This document shows positions 22,085 through 33,765 of a stretch of DNA of 64,000 bases, piece after piece. The notes below the pieces were generated by a model. It was given only the letters and a program-made list of their open reading frames with translations. It did no database searches and was not told the origin of the DNA. Within the stretch, counting starts at the first letter, position 1, and each line of letters opens with the position of its first letter. This DNA is from Durusdinium trenchii (Eukaryota; Sar; Dinophyceae; Suessiales; Symbiodiniaceae): NCBI GenBank assembly GCA_963970005.1, contig CAXAMN010008446.1, positions 170,841-234,840 on the forward strand, in the 5' to 3' direction. The translations under genes were made by a program, and so were the position numbers.

Positions 22085-22225
22085 GGGCCAGAATCTCGAA
22101 GCTTTGCATCACTCCCAAACAAAGGCAAATGCTCCCCAAGACACCCTCCCGTTTCGCCAGTGTGGTGAAGACCGTGCCCAGCAAGAGCAAGATCAAGATG
22201 GCAAAGTCCACCCTGCCACGTAGAC
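22085..22225 (-). CDS. Transmembrane exon, membrane-protein gene, unit 1
   Basis: Reads RVDFAILILLLLGTVFTTLA then KREGVLGSICLCLGVMQSFE. Unit 2 (41070-41225) has the same frame with a 3-bp in-frame difference (LAKRE versus LAQKRE) and conservative substitutions, strong evidence for coding. Two membrane helices flank a short basic loop. Confidence 0.6.
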
Positions 22226-23909
22226 TCTGAAGGGTGGAGAGTCGGAGACTCGCGAGAGTCGCGCCGCCATCGCCGCGCCCGGGTAACCCTGAACGAACCA
22301 CGCGGGAGACGGGACCAAATGGTTCAACCCATGAGTCGGATCAAGGTGAGTCGAGTATGAGAGAAAGAAGGAGCCGTATTAAAAGGGGTCGTCATGCCGT
22401 GGTTGTTTTTAGAAGCTGAAGGAACAATGGATCAAACAGCTTGCGACCAAACATCACATTAATCGTTGCACAGTTAAATCATGTGCGATGAAGAAACCTC
22501 CTTCATGATCCAAAGGCAGTTGATCCAAGAACCCATGAGAATCATACGAGTATGACATGATTCATATCCATGAACACCATGGATATTTTCAAGTCAAACA
22601 TCCTCACTGAAACAGCGCGGGTCACCGGTCCACTACGGTTGATCCCACTGGTGTGGGTCGTTGATGCTGAAGGAAGCTGCAACGAAAGCCACTTTGCAAG
22701 TGCAAGAATCCACTGAATCAAGGCTCTTGGTTCGTTGATTGGAAGTCCCGGCATCCTTAGGTTGATCCAGCTTGATCCCCGGGGTTGGTGACGATTAAGC
22801 GTGACGCTGCATCTAATCATAGGGCCTTAAAACGGACGTGCGCGGCATGATGTCATATATGGTCCCAAACACGGATGATATCAGAACTACTACTAGTTCT
22901 GCTCCCCAATCGGAGCGGGGGAGCTTGTGCCGTGGATCTCAATTCGGACGATCGGCCGGCTCTCCGCCTCAAGGGGCCCTCCAGCGCTTCCTTCCAGCCT
23001 TGATGCCGGAAGATGAGGTAGGACCTCCCGATGTTCGACCGGAGAAACAGGGTCGGCACGGGCCTGGCTGGGAGGAGAAACGTGTCAACGACGTTTTTAC
23101 TTGTACGGCACGTCTGCATGCATCCGCTCGTCTAGGAAAACATATGGAACATTGCTGGAACATAAAGATAAACACACACGGCAACTCTGACAACAAACAG
23201 AAAGTAATTCTGAACATGGAAAATCATGGGAACCTGAACACCCCTGCTACACATAGTTGTTCACCTTTGCATTCACAGTTGAGGACGTAAGTGTATAAAG
23301 GGGAAGCTGGCATTGCATTGATGCATCTTTGCCCTACCAACTTACCAGGTAACTACCATCACCGGGACCTTTACCTGTGGATTGACCCAGAACCAACCTT
23401 TGCAGTTGAACCATGTTGAATCTCAGCATGTGCTAGTTCAGCAAGTTTGGGGACTAAAGCTAGTCTTCTAAGACTCAATTTTCCATTGGACATAAGGCAC
23501 CGGTATCCGCACTCCCTGCTCCCGCTCAAGGCCCTAGGTCCAAAATCGTCAAAAAACAATTGCTCTGGCTCAAGTAACCACCCTACAGGACTCTCTACCA
23601 ACTCTACCTCTCACGTGGTCTTGTTGAAGGCAGCCATCCCGGATCCGGATCCCGGTGCTCGCCAGGGTGCCAACCCAAGAACTGAGCAAGGACCCAGAGG
23701 ACTCGCAGGGTGCGCCCAGTAGTGGGGCAAAGCCAAGGGCTGCTGAGAATCACCTGCACGGACCGGTCCTCCGGTCGCGGACCGACTCCCGTGTTCTGTG
23801 GCCGGTGTCGTTTTCGGTGTTCTGTGGCTGATCGCTGAACTCTCAGGTATCCACACAAACTTGACCGCACAATAGTGGCTTGTAGAAGAACTTCGGCCAT
23901 TCTGATGAT

Positions 23910-24135
23910 AATATTGAATCGAAATCCGTTACTTGAAGTGAAATTGACTTGGAACTAAGGTAGAATTGAATTAGGGTTATTTAACCTAGAGCTTGATTAG
24001 TAGAACAGTATTGACTTAGAATTGAATTGGGAATTACATTCAATTAGAATTGAACTACAGTAGAATTAATTTGCAAACTCAGTTTGAATTCAACTATATA
24101 TAGAATTCAATTAGGCTCAACTTAGAATTGTTTCT
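23910..24135. repeat. Degenerate AT-rich repeat built on TTAGAATTGAATT
   Basis: The words GAATTGAATT, TTAGAATTG and AATTCAATTAGG recur many times in about 220 bp. The block is present in unit 1 only. It is followed by an inverted pair AAGTTCAGACCCA / GGGTCTGAACTT around 24174-24298. No coding frame. Confidence 0.5.
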
Positions 24136-24570
24136 TTGTCGCTTTTTGACAGACCAGCCAAAAAAATAACAAAAAGTTCAGACCCATGGAGAGGGACCCA
24201 GGAGAGGCTGGACAGGAGACATAAGTCTGAACTTTTTTTTTGGTTTGTCCTTTGGGTCTGATTTCTTTTTGTCCTTTGGGTCTGAACTTGTTGTTTTTTT
24301 GTTGTTGTTTTTTTGGTTTGTCTATTGTTTTCAGGAGCTATTTTGCATTTGCTAAATCACTACCCTCACAAAAACCTGCGTTTCTACAATCTACACCACT
24401 CCACCCCCCCGCGGCTACCGCTTCTGGTCTGCAAAAAACAATATTATATATATATAACCTATACAAAATGAAATCCTTTCTTGGAGGGGATCGCAACACA
24501 AAAAAACACCACAAGCCAGCCTTTCCTGCGCAGAACACGGGAGTGCCTCGCGCGTCCCGACTCACTCACT

Positions 24571-24665
24571 CACCAGTGCAGGTCTCCGAGCGGCGGGGTC
24601 CGTAATCTCCCACCACCAGTGCTTCACCGCCCAAGCCCATTCGCACAGCCGCTCACGGGCGGTCG
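24571..24665 (-). CDS. Conserved exon (WAVKHWW block), unit 1, partial
   Basis: Reads RERLCEWAWAVKHWWWEITD PAAR on the minus strand, matching the longer unit-2 exon at 43470-43650. In unit 1 the downstream part of the exon is replaced by unrelated sequence, so this copy looks truncated. Confidence 0.4.
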
Positions 24666-25302
24666 GAGCTCCTGAGGTTGGATGCTGACGTTGGATGATA
24701 CGTCCTAGCAAAGGTCCCAAAGAGGAACAAAAGCAACGGTTTTTCAGTTCAAACGTCTACCGTCTACCACATGAGCCTCGAAACCCCACCACAAAAAAGG
24801 ACGTATATATATATACACACTGCATTATACTGCCTATATTTCTTCTATAGCGCCTTAGAGGTGAGAGGTGATTTGGGGTCTCCATTCACCACCCTCTGAG
24901 GGGCTCTGGTAGATTCAGATGTTTCGTGGAATCTCCCCGGGCCTAAGATGGCCCAAGTTGAACCAGGCTCTACCAGGCTTTGGTCAACCCGGTTGGTAGT
25001 GTAAAAAGATCCACCGGTTGAAAAGGACATGGAGAGCAGCCATCTACACTCCCTGGAGCTAACATGGTTACGTGGATGGCATGGCGCCGTAAGGAAGACC
25101 AGTTTCCACTACAAACAGGTGGTAAACTTCACTTCCGTGCCAGTTCCAGAGAGAATATGAGTTTGACTATTGAAACTGCTTGCACTGTTTTTTGTGTCCC
25201 CAAGTGAGTGGATGACGGGGACCCACTCACGGGGACTTCCGACAAGTTCGTGAAAGGCACCCCAACCAGTACTGTGACTCCTGGTGCATCCATACCAGTA
25301 CT

Positions 25303-25405
25303 CCCTAGGGATCCAAGTACCTCCTCAGAAGGTACTTGGACCCTCAAAACCCACATAAGAGTGTCTCCAATCGCCGTACCCGAGAAGGTACTTGGATCCC
25401 TGGGG
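25303..25405. mobile_element. Palindromic MITE, CCCTA family, copy C2
   Basis: Starts CCCTAGGGATCCAAGTACC and ends GGTACTTGGATCCCTGGGG, near-perfect terminal inverted repeats, flanked by ACT on both sides (25300-25302 and 25406-25408). Interior GTGTCTCCAATC is shared with C1. Not found at the corresponding place in unit 2. Confidence 0.8.
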
Positions 25406-26766
25406 ACTGTTACAAGTGGATCTTCGAAGATCTCTCTGAGGGGCTGCCCCAAAGTTCCAACTGGCCTTCCCCACGGATCTTCGATCGGGTGATGTGGCAA
25501 GCACGACGGCGTCAGGAACGGAGGGAGGATGAGGACAAAGGCTTCATATAACTGTCTTCCTTCAACAGTGGTGGATCCCTGGTAGTTCACCAACGCTTCT
25601 TCCAAGCCGAGACAGTGCTCCTGCTTCTGGATTGGTCAGAAGCCAGCTCCCCTCTTCAGCCATCTCCCATGGAGCCCATGCGCTTGCGCGCGGAAGTGTC
25701 CAAAGCAAAGTAGGTTTTGCGTGTCCCTAAATCATCACTGGTGGCTAACATTGCCTATCCGCCTATCCCACCTTGTCTCTAAGCTAACAAAGCAGGAAGT
25801 TGAGTGCGGAAAACCATGTTCTTCTATCCGGGTGGGTGCAAGAAAACGTCTCTCGTCGTTCGAGACGGTTCACCGTTCACCGCGTGACCCCGTGGTAGCT
25901 GGTGGATGGTGCTCTGGCTCCTTTCCCTGCCCTTCTTGGCAACAATGACAACCAACAAGTCGGAGATCAGCGGTCAGTTCCAGAGGAGCTATGCATGTCC
26001 TGTCGCCGGCGGTGGTTGATCTTAAAACCAACCGGCCACCGCTGCATGAAGCTGGCAGGCCACACACAAAGAACAAGTCCGGGCCATGTATCTGGTGTCT
26101 TGATTTGTTTAAAACATGTTTTGAGACCTGCCGGATGTTTAAGCTTTACGTCATCCTGATTTAAACGCATATCATATCCATTCATATCCTAGATATAATA
26201 ATACACCTGTTTGATCAACTCTGCTTGTGGCTGTCATGGAGTCTTCCTGCCGAGTGATGACCGTCGAAGGTTGCCAATTGACCTATAGCCTATACCGATA
26301 TGGAGAACTCATCTGCAGGCTTTTTCACCTATCGTTTGGGAAGCCACGGGCTCATTTCTTGAGCCAAAAGCATCAACATGGCCAGTGCTTATTGTTATAC
26401 TGGGCAGGTCATAGCAGGTCAGTGATTTCAGTGCAACACAAAAAGAATCGGAGCTAGTGCAACACACAGTTAGGACCGAACACCCGAGCACGGCAGCACA
26501 GCAAAGCCACCGTGTGCTTTTGTCATTTGAGCTGTAAATGATAATGCCGAAACTACGCCCAGTGCCGTGACAGCTGCCACCTTCGCTGTGGACGGAGGAG
26601 TATTGAGTATCCTGCCCTTCACTCGCTGCCCTTCGCATTTCTCAGGCCGGCTTTGAAAAATTCTCGCCCACGCTTTCAGCAGCCTGTCGGCTGCTCAGCT
26701 CCGTGCCTGGGGCATGTTCCACATCCCAGAGCTTGTTTTGGATTCGCCTCACCGAGGACATGGCTT

Positions 26767-26955
26767 CTAAGCTCCATGGTCCGGTGCCTGAAGGAGCGTC
26801 CTGGCTGCCGAAGTCTCCTTGCGGTACCTCCGGTCTTCCTTCTTCCACCGCTCGTACGTCCGCGGATCAGACGGTGGCTCCTGCGGTACGTCCCAGTCGT
26901 ACCGCGGCTCTGCAGGGTCTACGACGACGACTCCCGGTGCTCCGGGCGATTGCAT
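26767..26955 (-). CDS. Possible exon, acidic/basic unknown segment
   Basis: Reads VVVVDPAEPRYDWDVPQEPP then SDPRTYERWKKEDRRYRKE on the minus strand, a convincing soluble-protein composition. The unit-1 counterpart near 8.3 kb keeps only WKKED and is otherwise divergent, so if it was coding it has decayed there. Confidence 0.4.
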   Translation of the reverse strand: MQSPGAPGVVVVDPAEPRYDWDVPQEPPSDPRTYERWKKEDRRYRKETSAARTLLQAPDHGA

Positions 26956-27606
26956 GGTGGGGTCCGCAGGGGACCGTGGGCGGCTTCAAGTCATCGCGGG
27001 GTATTTCCTGGGCGAAGGAGATTGAGAGGTGACAAGAATATGCCCTGGTCGACCTACAGTGAGTACCTCATTTTGCTGGAGTTGGTCAAAAAAAGACTCT
27101 ACTCAAGGACTTTAAACACCAGGTTTTACTGGGTCAGACTGGACTTAGGGTTGATCTTGGACATGGTTGGATGCTGGGCTGAAGACAGATTGGACATCTG
27201 ACCATCTGCACGATGTCCAACCTCGGGGGTTCCGTGGTGCTCCAGGGTCTTAATCCACCAAAGAACCAAGATGACATAGACATTGGACATCTACGCTCTA
27301 TACATGATGTGAAGTTCCGGGGGTTCTGTTGTGGGGCCCCAGATTGTTCCAATGTCGGTTGTAGGGCCGCACAACCGGCACACAACCAACATGACATAGA
27401 GATGTTGTGACCGATCTCCTGGGTAAACACCCTCCCTCCCACAAAACCACCGTCCGACCTTCAGCCATAGTCATCCTCCAACTTGAAGCCCTCCAAATGC
27501 CCCCCCACTCAAACGACGACGAGGGGAAAAGCGGCGAGGTTCACTGACGACACGCCGACGCTCCCGGCCGAGCGGCTCGAAGCCTTCGTTCTCGGCTGCT
27601 GCCACC

Positions 27607-27747
27607 ATGGCGGTGGAGGCCACGCTGCCGCCCGAGCTGCTGAGGCTCGAAACGCTGGAGGAGCTGCGCAGCGCCGAGGTCGCACGGCAGGTCTCCAGGG
27701 GTGGAAGCGCTGCCAAGGCGCTGGCCTCGGTCGAAGCTGAAAAATAA
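27607..27747 (+). CDS. Small ORF MAVEATL, 46 aa, unit 2
   Basis: Plus-strand ATG in a strong GCCACCATGG context; reads MAVEATLPPELLRLETLEEL then RSAEVARQVSRGGSAAKALA, ending in SVEAEK and TAA. Helical, alanine/glutamate-rich composition. The unit-1 copy is shifted by one G. It could be a short gene, a first exon, or a fortuitous frame antisense to the minus-strand gene. Its orientation is the reverse of all other supported genes. Confidence 0.35.
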   Translation: MAVEATLPPELLRLETLEELRSAEVARQVSRGGSAAKALASVEAEK

Positions 27748-27971
27748 AGGCATGTTAACGGCAGTTTTGGAAGTGGAGACCTACCAAACTCTTTTAATTT
27801 TTAGTATATTTATTAGTAATTATTTGAGAATACAGTATCTAGTCCAAGGCCAAGGCCAACCAAACTATGCACCTCTTTGCCCACCCTTGCGAAACAATAT
27901 CCACCAACAAAAATTTGACGGGGATCTCCTCATGTTCAAAAAGTCACTGAAATCCCAGGTCTTTTTGGGAC

Positions 27972-28164
27972 GTTGTGCGTATCGTCTCGCCAAAGCTGAG
28001 CCAAGGCACCAACTCGTGGCTCGAGCCAAGCTGTGCGCTCCCCACTCCCCGCAGCCAGGCCTCCCACGCTCCCCCCGAGGGCATGCGCAGCGCCACCAGG
28101 CACGCGGCACCGCGCGTGGTGTGGATGGGCCGGTGCCGCAAGGCAGGCAAAGCGCAGGCGGAGG
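27972..28164 (-). CDS. Conserved exon in duplicated unit, unit-2 copy of 9233-9425
   Basis: Same length (193 nt), same candidate splice sites and almost identical sequence as the unit-1 block. The extreme conservation compared with the surrounding DNA argues for selection or recent gene conversion. Frame as in unit 1 (GGAWEAWLRGVGSAQLG), uncertain. Confidence 0.45.
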
Positions 28165-28846
28165 CTTGGAGATAGTGGCAGTGAGTGACCAAGAGACATC
28201 CTGCAGTTAGATGCAGATCTCTTCAAAAACAGAGGTGCAGTACCCACTGGGCCCGTTGTCCAGGTCCCGTGGAAGGCCCGTTGACGGCGCGTCACATGTC
28301 AGATCCCCTCTCTATAGAGACACAGCCTGCCAGCCTGCCTGCACTTTTCTTGACTTTGAAACTGTCCGAGGTCTGTGACCGCCAGCTAGGATCTAAAGAA
28401 AAGGTTACTTTAAGATACTACTTTAAGGAGAAAAAACACATTATGACTGTACGGAAATGAGCGGCTCTGAGCCCTATTGCAACACAGTAGCCTTTCGTGT
28501 ACAGTGGTTACCACAGGAGTGTCTACACCCGGAGTCTGAATGAACATGGATGAGAATATAGATCCTGGTCGCCCTCTTAGGGGTCAGTCAACGACATACC
28601 GCAGTCGGATGGTGTCGGCAACTCGTTTTGATCCATCCCGAAGTTCTTGACCATTCGCATGGGCTTTCTGGTCGAACATTCCCATTTCCGCTTCATGATC
28701 TTCATGAAGATGCGCTCTAGCAGCGAACCCTAGCTGCCCTAGCTGTGATGATTCTTTCTGTGGTCAAGCCATGCACCTGGTGCCATTGACATATACGCTT
28801 CAACTATGGTTCAACCTTGCCACTGCAGCTCAGTGACCCTGCACAC

Positions 28847-28910
28847 CTCCCTCAAGCGACTCCAACTGCTCGAGCTGGTGCCGGAATGCTGCTGCAAAGC
28901 GTCTTCGTGC
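28847..28910 (-). CDS. Helix exon, histidine-phosphatase-like gene, unit 2
   Basis: Reads ARRRFAAAFRHQLEQLESLE; an in-frame TGA lies a few codons past the GAG|GTGTGC donor, supporting splicing there. Differs from unit 1 by L-to-R and N-to-E changes. Confidence 0.4.
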
Positions 28911-29449
28911 CTGGAAAACATGCGGGTCAAGACCAGCCTTCCTGTAGCCTGTTGTGCTAAAAAATCCCCATCTGAGAGGTTCTACCATCTGAGTGGGATG
29001 GATCCCATGATGAATTCCAATCAACTGTCAACATTCTGAGGGAATCAGTCACTCCAAGTCTTGTGGATCCCAACACTGCCACCCATGGCTGCGGCCACTA
29101 GCAAAGGGAGCTCCTGAATGCACAAGATCCACACGTCATCGTTTCAGGTGTGATCTCGCCATTCTGCTCCCCAGCGGAAGTGATGCCGAAGAAGCGGAAG
29201 TTCCATGGAGCAACAAGGACATGTTGCATATTATGACTTAATTAAGGGTCTGCAAAAATCGGTTAAAGAGTTGAGCCTTGGAACTTTTACGGCTCCCAAT
29301 CTAACAGGGCCTCCTCCGGAAGTCGTGCTGGTTTTTTTTTTTTCTGAAAGCTCGATGCCCTATGCCCTTCCAGAACGAAGGAATTGATCAATCCTCTAGA
29401 AAATATTCATGACACATGAGTCCCCCAAACACAAACACTCGCATTTCAC

Positions 29450-29648
29450 AGCCCGCCTCCGCTGAAACTCCACCGGCATCATCCAGCTCTCCGGGTAAAA
29501 GCTCCAGCTCCTCATCCGCTGCCACCGACATCGACGCAGCACCGTTGCTCCCTTGACTCCCGAAGTGCTCGGCGAGGACTTGGGCCGTCTCCCAGCAGGC
29601 GGTGGAAGGAGAGGAGACGATCCGGTCGAAGCTCAGGTCCTCACAGGG
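29450..29648 (-). CDS. Histidine-phosphatase-like exon (SSP block), unit 2
   Basis: Reads PCEDLSFDRIVSSPSTACWE followed by TAQVLAEHFG, as in unit 1. The sequence upstream of PCED differs completely between units, which places the acceptor immediately before it (TCCAG|CCC). The frame is intact. Confidence 0.6.
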
Positions 29649-30067
29649 CTGGAGCGATGGCTGCCGGCAGCCCGCGGAATTCTGAAGTGGAAAGGCAAAC
29701 GAGCAAGGCCCGTTGAGGGTTCGCTACTTGAGGCGATGAAGGTGGACGTAGAGGGTGCACCTTCTTGAGGATTTGGGAAGAAGGAATCAGTAGGAATGCT
29801 GATTCCATTGGGTCATGTGGGTCTTGTGACTTGTGTGTCTAGATGACAATGATGTAGTATGCCCAGTGCCCAAAGTGGCTTGCGTCACTTGAACTTAACA
29901 CCAAAATTGCGCAACACTCCAGGTTGCTGTACGAGATAGCATGAGCCGAATTGAATTAGCCATAAGTCACACATTGCACACAAAAGGCGAGTCTAAGAGT
30001 CTATGCATGTTCGATTCATGCTAGTTCAATTTGATTTCATCTGTTTTTCAATATGTTGCATCTCAAC

Positions 30068-30222
30068 CCCCTGCTGGGCGCTTTCTCCTCCCTCTCCAAT
30101 GCTTCCGCCAGTTCAGCCGCCTGCCGTTGCCCCATGGCCGAAAGTGGCCCACCCGGCGAGTCCCACTCGCCATGGACAGCGACACACAGGCACCGACGAC
30201 GTGGACGTGGCGCCAATTCCAC
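30068..30222 (-). CDS. Histidine-phosphatase-like exon (HGE block), unit 2
   Basis: Reads ELAPRPRRRCLCVAVHGEWD then LSAMGQRQAAELAEALERE. Same 155-nt exon and splice sites as unit 1. The family arginine of R-H-G is valine here, whereas unit 1 has alanine: both copies lack it, so the change predates the duplication or the position is free to vary. Confidence 0.6.
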
Positions 30223-30569
30223 CTGAATGCAGAACGGTGCAGAACGGTTTTTTTGCGGACCCCCCTTCTTTGAGATGAGGCCTTCTATGGAACGGGTGGC
30301 CTTTTGCGTTACGCGTTAAACACAGATAATCACAAACCATATTTTAGCCATGGGTGGCAAAGATCTGGAGAGAAGAACAGCACAAACCAATACAGCACTA
30401 TAAGACTATACAATATTACATATATCCATGCATGTCAATTACAGTACTGGTCGCGAGACTTCGGCAAACAAAAACCCTTCATCGAGATGTTGACCCTCTG
30501 CTCATCTATTTGTAAATATGATACATAGTATAAATATATATATATATTTAAATACTATTCATCATATTC

Positions 30570-30606
30570 ATATATATATATATATTGTCTCTCTCTCTCT
30601 CTCTCT
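30570..30606. repeat. Microsatellite: (TA)n followed by (CT)n
   Basis: About 16 bp of alternating TA followed by about 19 bp of alternating CT. Simple-sequence DNA inside the gene-bearing unit 2, in the stretch 30.23-30.79 kb, which otherwise shows no exon. Confidence 0.9.
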
Positions 30607-30793
30607 GGCGGACATGACTCATCTGTCACTGCCATCATGTGCATCTCAATCTTCATGGAGCAAAGACATCGGATTAGACCGACTGAGTGGCGTAATCCGA
30701 TTGTACCTCTCCTTTTCGTGGTGTAATCCCCATTGTGCCTGACCGACTCCCTACCACTCCCAGTCTCTTTCAGGGACTCCGTCACCTCGGGTT

Positions 30794-30903
30794 TCAGGCC
30801 GCCTCCATCCCCAAGACCCGCAGGGCGGACTGGGCGTTGCTGGCGCTGCGCTCCATGCCGGCCCGGATCGCGCGCCAGCGGGCGTGGAAGGTGATGGTGT
30901 GAC
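30794..30903 (-). CDS. C-terminal exon with stop, membrane-protein gene, unit 2
   Basis: After a TTCCTAG acceptor reads HTITFHARWRAIRAGMERSA then SNAQSALRVLGMEAA and TGA. Only one residue differs from unit 1 (A to V). The stop would end the membrane-protein gene upstream of the phosphatase-like gene. Confidence 0.5.
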
Positions 30904-31034
30904 CTAGGAACACATGTGGAGCTTGGAGCGCGAAGCAAGGCGTCGTTTCTCCAACAAAACACCTGGAGCTTCGGTTCGGTACATCGCCCAAAAATAGCCG
31001 CGCTCACAAAAAGATGGATGCCCAAGCAAAAATT

Positions 31035-31206
31035 ATGCGTTCTTGCAGAGATCCCAGGGGCAAAAGACCAAGATCCAAGCCAATCCCAAGACCACGGGGA
31101 CCAGAGTGGATGGATCCTGGTAGTCCATCCACATCTTCCGGAACAGCCAGGAGGGCCACATGGAGCAAATCAAGAGGGTGATGAGTCCCATGGCGCTGAT
31201 GCACAC
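31035..31206 (-). CDS. Transmembrane exon, EXS/XPR1-like membrane protein, unit 2
   Basis: Same exon as 12975-13146: VCISAMGLITLLICSMWPSW, then a second helix ending LVFCPWDL. Differences are conservative hydrophobic exchanges within the first helix, as expected of a membrane segment under selection. Upstream acceptor CAAG|GTG retained. Confidence 0.55.
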
Positions 31207-32699
31207 CTTGGATGCCCGAGAGGATCCCATGCCTGGGGACGTCGCTACTCGCTGGTTGCAAGCTTGTGGCTGTCCGGCTGTCAGGCGGCTGCCGTGATCA
31301 GCTTGCACGGACACAAGCGGAAAACGCAAAAGGTCACGCACAACACAATCAGTTTATTACTACTGCAAGTCTTCAGTTTATATTATCTATATCTCAGGAC
31401 TTGGATCACAGGACTTCAGCATATTATTAGGAGCTCTTCTTTCAACTCTTAGAAGCCCTGAAAGGCACGTGCACACGAGAAGCCATTGTGTGCCGTGCGT
31501 GACAGCATAACGCTCGCTTCCGAGAAGCCAATGGGTAGCATCCTGCTTGGAGTGTGATCTGAGTTGCCTGGACGCGAAAACAGGAACCTCCCCTGGTCAC
31601 GGCTGGTGGCATCGGCCGATGGGCCCCAACACACCGCGTGAAGCTGGTGGGACGACTAGGGGAAGGTTCACCCTCCAACAAAAAAGGAGGAAGGGATGTG
31701 GAATCACAAAGACTTTTGACATGGGATAAGGATAATACCATGTAATACAATTAATGCTACTACAATGCTTCAGTACCTCATGCCCAGAAGAAGGGTCATG
31801 TATGTATCATTTTAATCATATAATCATGGCATATCATGGCCCCTCTCAATCTCTCATTGTGTGATATAACTTTACATCCTTTGTGTATGATATGTAAATA
31901 TTGCAATTGATATAATCACCTTCAGTAGTACAACTTGAGAAGGTCACTTTAAAGCTGCTTCGGATGTTTGACGAATGGTTTGGGATTCGCTGGTTCGGCC
32001 CGTTCGGTCACCATCTGCGCTGTTTCGGATTTCTTCAGCTCCCTGTGCATTCCGAGGTGCCAAGAGGACCTCTACAAGGCACAGGGTTCGGTCGTCTATG
32101 AAGTCAATGTGAATTGGATTCGAAAGCCTCACTGACAAGACAAACCACTGGCCTCTAGATGTGAGCACAACACGAGGATGCAGCAACCGCCATGAACCGC
32201 CCCAGTGCAAGCCCCGTATCCATGTGATTTGGGTGCACTTTCGCCCTGATTCGCCCTATATACTATAGTTCTTATAGATGCTGATGGTCACAGCGGACAT
32301 GGGAAAATATCGATCGATCGATGGATCCATATACACACATCATGAAATTCTTCGACCGTGGGCACTGGCAAGTTGTAATCAATAAACATTCTCAGTTGTA
32401 AGTTGAACAATCAAATTATATACGCAAACAAGGACTGCAGTCGACTCATGATTGACATTAAGAGGCAAATGTCTCCAACTTATAAGTCTCGAGGCGCGAC
32501 ATGCACAACGGATTCATGCTGAGTTTCATGCTCGTCTGAGGTGGCAAGGGGAAATCCTCCAAAAGTAGAAAAAACATCCCGCACCTGGCGTAGACACAAA
32601 CACTGACCCCACCATGTGCACAACACACCATGTGCACAACAATCACAACACCTGTGCTCATGAACGGGACCGGGATTTGTCCACACATCTCATAACAAT

Positions 32700-32789
32700 C
32701 CCAGACGCTCCATGTATGCCATATATGCCTACATTGACCCCCCAAACCACCCCAATGTAGGCATATATTCCATACATGGAGCATCTGGG
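32700..32789. mobile_element. Palindromic MITE, CCCAGA family, copy P4 (best hairpin)
   Basis: A 90-bp element: left arm CCCAGACGCTCCATGTATG and onward pairs almost perfectly with the right arm ending CATACATGGAGCATCTGGG. Flanked by AAT on both sides (32697-32699 and 32790-32792). Unit 1 near 14471-14480 lacks it. The hairpin has the size of an animal/plant pre-miRNA, but there is no evidence of processing. Confidence 0.9.
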
Positions 32790-33611
32790 AATTGACAAAT
32801 CTGATAACATCTCCATGACGGGCTATTCATCAACAGCCTATCGGGATCGACAGGTGGGTGGTTCTGCTAAATATTGTTCAGTGCCTTTCTTCGGACTCCA
32901 CGAAAAGACACCCGACTTCAAGCCGCAGCCCTCATCTACCCTCCGTAGACGTGTTTCTTCCGTTTTGTCCCGGGGACTACACCCCGGTTCTCCCAAACGA
33001 AGATGGCCAGGTGACTCCAAAGCAGTCTCCAAAGACATGAAGATTGGCGGAATATAGCCTGGATCCGTCTTCGGCAGCGGTCGAAAGATCTGCGGCTCAC
33101 CCCCGGTCGATGCGATGCGGTTCCCTGTCGATGGGATGAAAAGAAGATGAAAAGCACGTAGATCATCGACCCTCAGATTCTAAGAACATCCAAGAACCAT
33201 TGTTTCAATGGTTTGCAAATGTCGGAATCCAGAACCAAGTATTGTCTTACTAGGAATTGTGCATTACAAAACCAGGTGACCAGGTCAACCCTTTTTTGGA
33301 AGGCTAGGGTTTAAAGAGCTACATAATCATAAAGATCATTTTGACATTTGGCGCAGTCTAGAGGCTTATGTCGTCTTGCATGAAGATCCATTGAATGTAA
33401 ACTTGTTTGCTGTTCTGGCACAAGTGGAAGGCCAAAGTCAACAGCTGAACAGACTCTGCTTTTTGCCAGGAAGTCGGTCTCCGGTCTTAGTGCCCTCCTG
33501 AAACTGTGGTCAGGTCGGTTCCGCATCTCCATGAGTGATCTATGAGGTCTAAAGTCCCGGGGGGCCTTCGGTTCCCGGTTTTCGTTGGACACCACGCTGG
33601 ACAGCGCGGCA

Positions 33612-33765
33612 ACGTGTCGGAGACGAGGGGCAGCAAACTGCCAAGGTGATATCCTTCTCCCAGGCGGACGCGCCGCAGTAGACCAGAAGCAGGACGGGCA
33701 CCGTGGGGATAAAATAGAAAGAACCACTGGGCAAGTGCTCCTGCATTGCAAACATTTCAACAAAA
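33612..33765 (-). CDS. Transmembrane exon, membrane-protein gene, unit 2
   Basis: Reads EHLPSGSFYFIPTVPVLLLV then YCGASAWEKDITLA; matches 15240-15395 with V-to-I as the main change. An in-frame stop lies further upstream in unit 2, so the exon must begin after it. Confidence 0.5.

Larger units (their letters stand above)
8190..26440. repeat. Tandem duplication, unit 1 (about 18.2 kb)
   Basis: This block and unit 2 (26710-44920) are collinear direct repeats. Matching landmarks include the exon-like blocks at 9233/27972, 11128/30068, 12975/31035, 15240/33612, 19497/38332, 20818/39774 and 22085/41070, and the right-hand segment at about 24.6/43.6 kb. Exon-like blocks are nearly identical, whereas the DNA between them differs by many indels and unit-specific insertions. 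Edges are approximate: similarity fades near 8.19/26.71 kb on the left and near 26.44/44.92 kb on the right. Confidence 0.9.

Noticed and set aside
32700-32789. Calling the P4 hairpin a microRNA gene
   Set aside because: Matching flanking triplets, seven copies and an empty site in unit 1 show a transposable element; no expression evidence.
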